From Janthinobacterium sp051380875 (GTDB lineage Bacteria > Pseudomonadota > Gammaproteobacteria > Burkholderiales > Burkholderiaceae_D), in contig NZ_JBNYXW010000001.1 in NCBI RefSeq assembly GCF_051380875.1, positions 248,001 to 312,000 on the forward strand: a stretch of DNA of 64,000 nt. Direction: 5' to 3'. Position 1 is the stretch's first letter, and every line of letters starts with the position of its first letter. This document shows positions 60,612 through 64,000 of this stretch, in pieces. The position numbers and the translations under genes were made by a program. Under the pieces are notes generated by a model, which ran no database searches, was not told where the DNA came from, and saw only the letters and a list, made by a program, of their open reading frames with translations.

Positions 60612-62555
60612 ATGGAAAGCCGTCTCAGCCGCCTGGAAGCCGTCCAAACCGTGTTGCTGGAGATCGGCCAGCGCGCCAGTACCTGCAGCGATATCAGCGT
60701 ATTCCTGCAAGCCGTGCACGCGGCGCTGGGGCGCATCATGTATGCGGCCAACTTCTACGTGGCGCTGAGCGACCGCGATGACGGCCTCGTGCATTTCCCG
60801 TATTTTGTCGACGAGTTCGACGCGGCGCCCGAGGCCGGGGTGGGCGTGCGCCTGGCCAGCGCCGCGCAGTCGCCCACGGCCTGGGTCATCGTCAACCGCA
60901 AGCAACTGGTGATGACGGCCGACGACGACGCCATGCGCGCCATCGGCGGTGGCGCCTGGGGCGGCGGCACGGCGGCCGAGCACTGGATCGGCTGCCCGCT
61001 GCTGGACCCGCAGCACCAGGTGCTGGGCGCCATCGTCATCCAGAGCTATGACGCGCAGCACCGTTTCAGCCTGGAAGACCAGGCCCTGTTCGCGCTGATC
61101 GCCACGCATGTGTCGAGCGCCCTGCAAGGCATGCAAAGCATGGACCGGCTGGAAAAGGCGGTGCAGGAGCGCACGGCCCTGCTGGCGCACGAGGTGGCCG
61201 AGCGGCGCCGCGCGGAAAACCTGCAGCATGCGCTGTATGAAATCGCCAACCTGTCGGCGCAGGCGGCCGATGCGACGACCCTGTATGCGCGCCTGCACGC
61301 CATCATCAGCGAGCTGGTGACGGCCAAGAATTTCCTCATCGCCCTGTATCACCCCGACAACAAGGACATCACGATCCCGTATTTTGTCGATGAAAAAGAT
61401 GCGCAGGCGCCCGTGAAACGCTTTCATTACGGCATCGGCATGAGTTCCTACGTGCTGGCGCGCCGCCAGGCGTGCTTGCTCGATGCGGACGGCTATGCTG
61501 CACTGGTGGCCAGTGGCGAGATGGATGAGCCGCTGGGCAATGTCGGCATTGCCAGCTGGATGGGCGCGCCCATGCTGCTGGGCGAGCGCAAGTATGGCGT
61601 GATCATCGTGCAAAGCTACGACACGTCCGTCGTGTATGGACAGGCTGAACTGGACGTGCTGGCCTTCATGGCCAGCCACGTGGCCGTGGCGATGGCCCGC
61701 ATCCAGGCCGACAGTGCCATGCGCCGCGCCAAGGAAGCGCTGGAAGAGCAGAACGCGGCGCTGAACAGCGCGCTGCACGCGCTGAAAGAGGCGCAGTCGG
61801 AGCTGGTACGCCAGGAAAAGCTCGCTTCGCTGGGGCGCCTGGTGGCCGGCGTGGCGCATGAAATCAATACGCCGCTGGGCATTTGCGTCACCGCCACCAG
61901 CCATCTGGTGCAGGAATTGAAACTGACGCGCGAAGACCTGGCGGGCGGCCAGCTCGATGAAGATGGCTTGCAGCAATTTTTCGACATCATCGACCAGACC
62001 CTGCGCATCATGACCACCAACACGCAGCGCGCCGCGGCGCTGGTGCGCAGCTTCAAGCAGGTGGCCGTGGACCAGTCCTCGGATGACATCCGCAGCTTTA
62101 ATTTGCGCAAGTATCTCGATGAAATCGTGCTCTCCCTGCAGCCCAAGCTGAAGGGCAAGCCCATCAAGGTGGAAATCGATTGCGCAGGGGAAGTGCAGCT
62201 GCGCAGCTATCCGGGCGCCATATCGCAGATCGTCACGAACATGGTGGTCAATTCACTGGTACACGGTTTTGCCGAAGGCGAGCCGGGCAAGATCAAGGTC
62301 AGCGCCAGGACGGCGGGCGAGATGCTCGAACTCGACTACAGCGACGATGGCATGGGCATGGATAGCGCCACCCTGGGCCAGCTGTTCGATCCGTTTTTCA
62401 CGACGAAACGGGGCTCGGGCGGCAGCGGCTTGGGCGCCCACATCCTGTACAACCTGGTGACGGGCCCGCTGGGCGGCACGGTGAAGGTGGTCAGCGCGCC
62501 GGGCATGGGACTACACTACAAGATCCGCTTTCCCCTGAAGCCGAAGAGCCCCTAG
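60612..62555 (+). CDS. Sensor histidine kinase with two GAF domains
   Basis: This is a 647-aa soluble protein. The first GAF domain (about 10-180) contains NFYVALSDRDDGLVHFPYFV and the second (about 215-380) contains NFLIALYHPDNKDITIPYFV, so they look like a tandem duplication. A coiled coil leads to the kinase: His416 in GVAHEINTPLG, N-box TNMVVNSLVHGF, G1 DYSDDGMGMD, and F/G2 LFDPFFTTKRGSGGSGLGAH (HWE-like variants excluded). It is cytoplasmic, sensing small molecules through GAF. The downstream HD-GYP regulator gene is convergent, with a 4-bp overlap, and may be the partner. No Shine-Dalgarno is obvious at ATG 60612. Confidence 0.9.
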   Translation: MESRLSRLEAVQTVLLEIGQRASTCSDISVFLQAVHAALGRIMYAANFYVALSDRDDGLVHFPYFVDEFDAAPEAGVGVRLASAAQSPTAWVIVNRKQLVMTADDDAMRAIGGGAWGGGTAAEHWIGCPLLDPQHQVLGAIVIQSYDAQHRFSLEDQALFALIATHVSSALQGMQSMDRLEKAVQERTALLAHEVAERRRAENLQHALYEIANLSAQAADATTLYARLHAIISELVTAKNFLIALYHPDNKDITIPYFVDEKDAQAPVKRFHYGIGMSSYVLARRQACLLDADGYAALVASGEMDEPLGNVGIASWMGAPMLLGERKYGVIIVQSYDTSVVYGQAELDVLAFMASHVAVAMARIQADSAMRRAKEALEEQNAALNSALHALKEAQSELVRQEKLASLGRLVAGVAHEINTPLGICVTATSHLVQELKLTREDLAGGQLDEDGLQQFFDIIDQTLRIMTTNTQRAAALVRSFKQVAVDQSSDDIRSFNLRKYLDEIVLSLQPKLKGKPIKVEIDCAGEVQLRSYPGAISQIVTNMVVNSLVHGFAEGEPGKIKVSARTAGEMLELDYSDDGMGMDSATLGQLFDPFFTTKRGSGGSGLGAHILYNLVTGPLGGTVKVVSAPGMGLHYKIRFPLKPKSP

Positions 62556-64000
62556 TCAGGGAAACGTTGATTAAGCGCAAGCGCCTCATCCAGGTTGGTA
62601 ATCAGCAACTCCACATACTGCGGGTCGAGGTGGCTGCCGCTCACTTCGCGCAGGTAGCTGACCACGCGCGCCAATGGCCAGGCGTCTTTGTAGCAGCGCT
62701 TGTGCATCAGCGCGTCGAAGACGTCGGCGACGGCGGCGATGCGCGCGTACTTATGGATGTTTTCGCCCACCAGTCCTTGCGGATAGCCGCTGCCATCGTA
62801 TTTTTCGTGGTGTTGGTGGGCGATCACGGCGGCGGCCTTCAGCAGCGGGCGCTGCGAGCCGTCGAGGATGGACATGCCCACCGTCGGATGCTGCTTCATG
62901 ATTTCCCATTCGGCCGCATCGAGCTTGCCCGGTTTGAGCAGCACGGCGTCTGGGGTGGAAATCTTGCCGATGTCGTGCATGGGCGCCGCATGGCGCAGCA
63001 CCATGGTTTCTTCCTCGGACATGCCGGACGCCTGCGCCAGCAACTGGCACACTTCGGCCATGCGGCGCACGTGGTTGCCGCCTTCGTGCGAGCGCGATTC
63101 GACGACGTCGCCCAGGCGCAGGATCAATTCGGCCTGGGTGTCGGTAATTTCCTGCGTCAGCAGGATGTTGTCGAAGGCGATGGCCACGCCAGAACAAAAT
63201 ACCTCCAGCAATTGCGCATCGAGCTCGGAAATTTCTTCCACGCCCTTCAAGACCAGCAAGGATGCCTTGCCGCTGCTGTTGGGAAAGTAGCCGACATAGG
63301 TGTCGCCATGCAGGCGCGAGATTTTATTGCTCTTGGCATCGTCCAGCTGTGACAGCAGGGAAGGGCTGAGGATGCCGTCGTCCGTGTCGCCGATTTGCGC
63401 GAGGATTTCATAATCCTGCTCGCCCGAGATGGCGCTGGCGCCGCGCAGGCGCAGCAGCATGCTCGTTTCCAGGCGCAGCAGGGCGACGACTTGCTGCAGC
63501 AGGCCGCTGGCGAAGTCGCGCAGGTTGCGCTGCTTGAAGATATGCGCCGAGGCGGCGATGACGCGTTCCAGGCCTTCGCGGTAATGCAGCTGGGCAAGAC
63601 GGGCTTCCTCCACCTTCATGATGTCGCGGTAGGCGCGCAGGGCGGCAAAGGTGGTGGTAAACAGCTTGGTGCGGTCGAGTTCGGTCTTTTCCTTGTAGTC
63701 GTTGATGTCGTAATTGACGATCACGCGCTCTTCCGGCGCCTGGCCCGGCTGGCCCGTGCGCAGCACGATGCGCGTGAACTGGTTGCCCAGGTCTTCGCGC
63801 ATCCAGCGCGCCACTTCCAGGCCGCTGTCTTCGCGTTCCATCACGACGTCCAGGAAGACCAGCGCGATGCCCGATTCGCGCGCCAGCACCTGCTTGGCTT
63901 CGGCGCCGCTGTAGGCATGCACGAAGCTCAGCGCGCGGCCTTCCAGGCGGAAACGGCTGAGTGTCAGCTTGGTGATGTCATGGATGTCGGGTTCATCGTC
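62552..64000 (-). CDS. Response regulator with REC, DUF3369 and HD-GYP domains (5' end outside the window)
   Basis: The reading frame runs through the right edge, so the start lies beyond 64000. The first visible codons read DDEPDIHDITKLTLSRF, the beginning of a receiver domain. The phospho-acceptor Asp is in VFLDVVMERED. A DUF3369 (GAF-like) segment follows (RNLRDFASGLLQQVVALLRLE). Then comes HD-GYP with HAAPMHDIGKISTPD, HHEKYDGSGYPQGLVGENI and RIAAVADVFDALMHKR. HD-GYP proteins hydrolyse c-di-GMP, so the protein should lower c-di-GMP when phosphorylated. At least 482 residues are visible. It ends overlapping the GAF kinase gene. Confidence 0.9.
   Translation of the reverse strand, partial: DDEPDIHDITKLTLSRFRLEGRALSFVHAYSGAEAKQVLARESGIALVFLDVVMEREDSGLEVARWMREDLGNQFTRIVLRTGQPGQAPEERVIVNYDINDYKEKTELDRTKLFTTTFAALRAYRDIMKVEEARLAQLHYREGLERVIAASAHIFKQRNLRDFASGLLQQVVALLRLETSMLLRLRGASAISGEQDYEILAQIGDTDDGILSPSLLSQLDDAKSNKISRLHGDTYVGYFPNSSGKASLLVLKGVEEISELDAQLLEVFCSGVAIAFDNILLTQEITDTQAELILRLGDVVESRSHEGGNHVRRMAEVCQLLAQASGMSEEETMVLRHAAPMHDIGKISTPDAVLLKPGKLDAAEWEIMKQHPTVGMSILDGSQRPLLKAAAVIAHQHHEKYDGSGYPQGLVGENIHKYARIAAVADVFDALMHKRCYKDAWPLARVVSYLREVSGSHLDPQYVELLITNLDEALALNQRFPD

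Noticed and set aside
1..64000. tRNA, rRNA, CRISPR arrays, insertion sequences, prophage
   Set aside because: None recognised by eye; a covariance-model or repeat-finder search would be needed to exclude small or divergent ones.

Overview
This 64 kb window looks like chromosomal DNA of a GC-rich betaproteobacterium. The closest fit is the Oxalobacteraceae (Janthinobacterium, Duganella or Massilia type). This is inferred from gene content: PhaM, a subclass B3 metallo-beta-lactamase, a CzcICBA metal efflux set, TamAB, a Csu-type pilus, a FadE/FadN/FadA cluster and many sensory proteins. No rRNA, tRNA, CRISPR array, insertion sequence or prophage was recognised, and coding density is high on both strands.

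Layout: (1) 1-7.9 kb: end of hslR, a TetR regulator, then a fatty-acid beta-oxidation operon (acyl-CoA dehydrogenase, FadN-type hydratase/dehydrogenase, hotdog thioesterase, FadA). An intrinsic terminator follows, then a separate enoyl-CoA hydratase/isomerase. (2) 7.9-13.4 kb: a metallophosphoesterase, a B3 beta-lactamase with Glu at the first zinc-ligand position, a frameshifted LysR gene divergent from a pirin, a periplasmic solute-binding protein and PnuC. (3) 13.4-17.1 kb: an attenuator-like leader with a Cys/Met-rich small ORF ahead of a TonB-dependent receptor, and a convergent REC-AraC regulator. (4) 17.4-22.3 kb: a chaperone-usher (Csu/spore-coat-U) pilus operon plus a convergent, very small SCPU-like secreted protein. 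(5) 22.5-28.3 kb: HxlR regulator, CHRD lipoprotein, AEC transporter, PaiB-OsmC pair, and tag-mnmC, where MnmC has a degenerate methyltransferase half. (6) 28.5-34.0 kb: a soluble histidine kinase with a REC-TPR response regulator, a 71-aa orphan protein, PhaM and two DUF3108 proteins. (7) 34.3-39.2 kb: a three-gene SMC/condensin-like operon in MksF-MksE-MksB order, with no JetD/MksG nuclease next to it. (8) 39.2-52.7 kb: small proteins, tamAB, queC, a CHASE-PAS-GAF-GGDEF diguanylate cyclase and several orphan small genes. (9) 52.7-58.8 kb: the czcICBA metal efflux operon. (10) 58.9-64 kb: a secreted MORN-repeat/C13-like (caspase-fold) protease, a double-GAF histidine kinase and a REC-DUF3369-HD-GYP protein cut by the window edge.

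The best candidates for something little described are the condensin-like operon without a nuclease, the MORN plus C13-type protease, the His-to-Glu B3 beta-lactamase, the uORF/terminator leader of the TonB receptor, and the miniature SCPU protein at the end of the pilus locus. All assignments come from reading the sequence. No database search was run.
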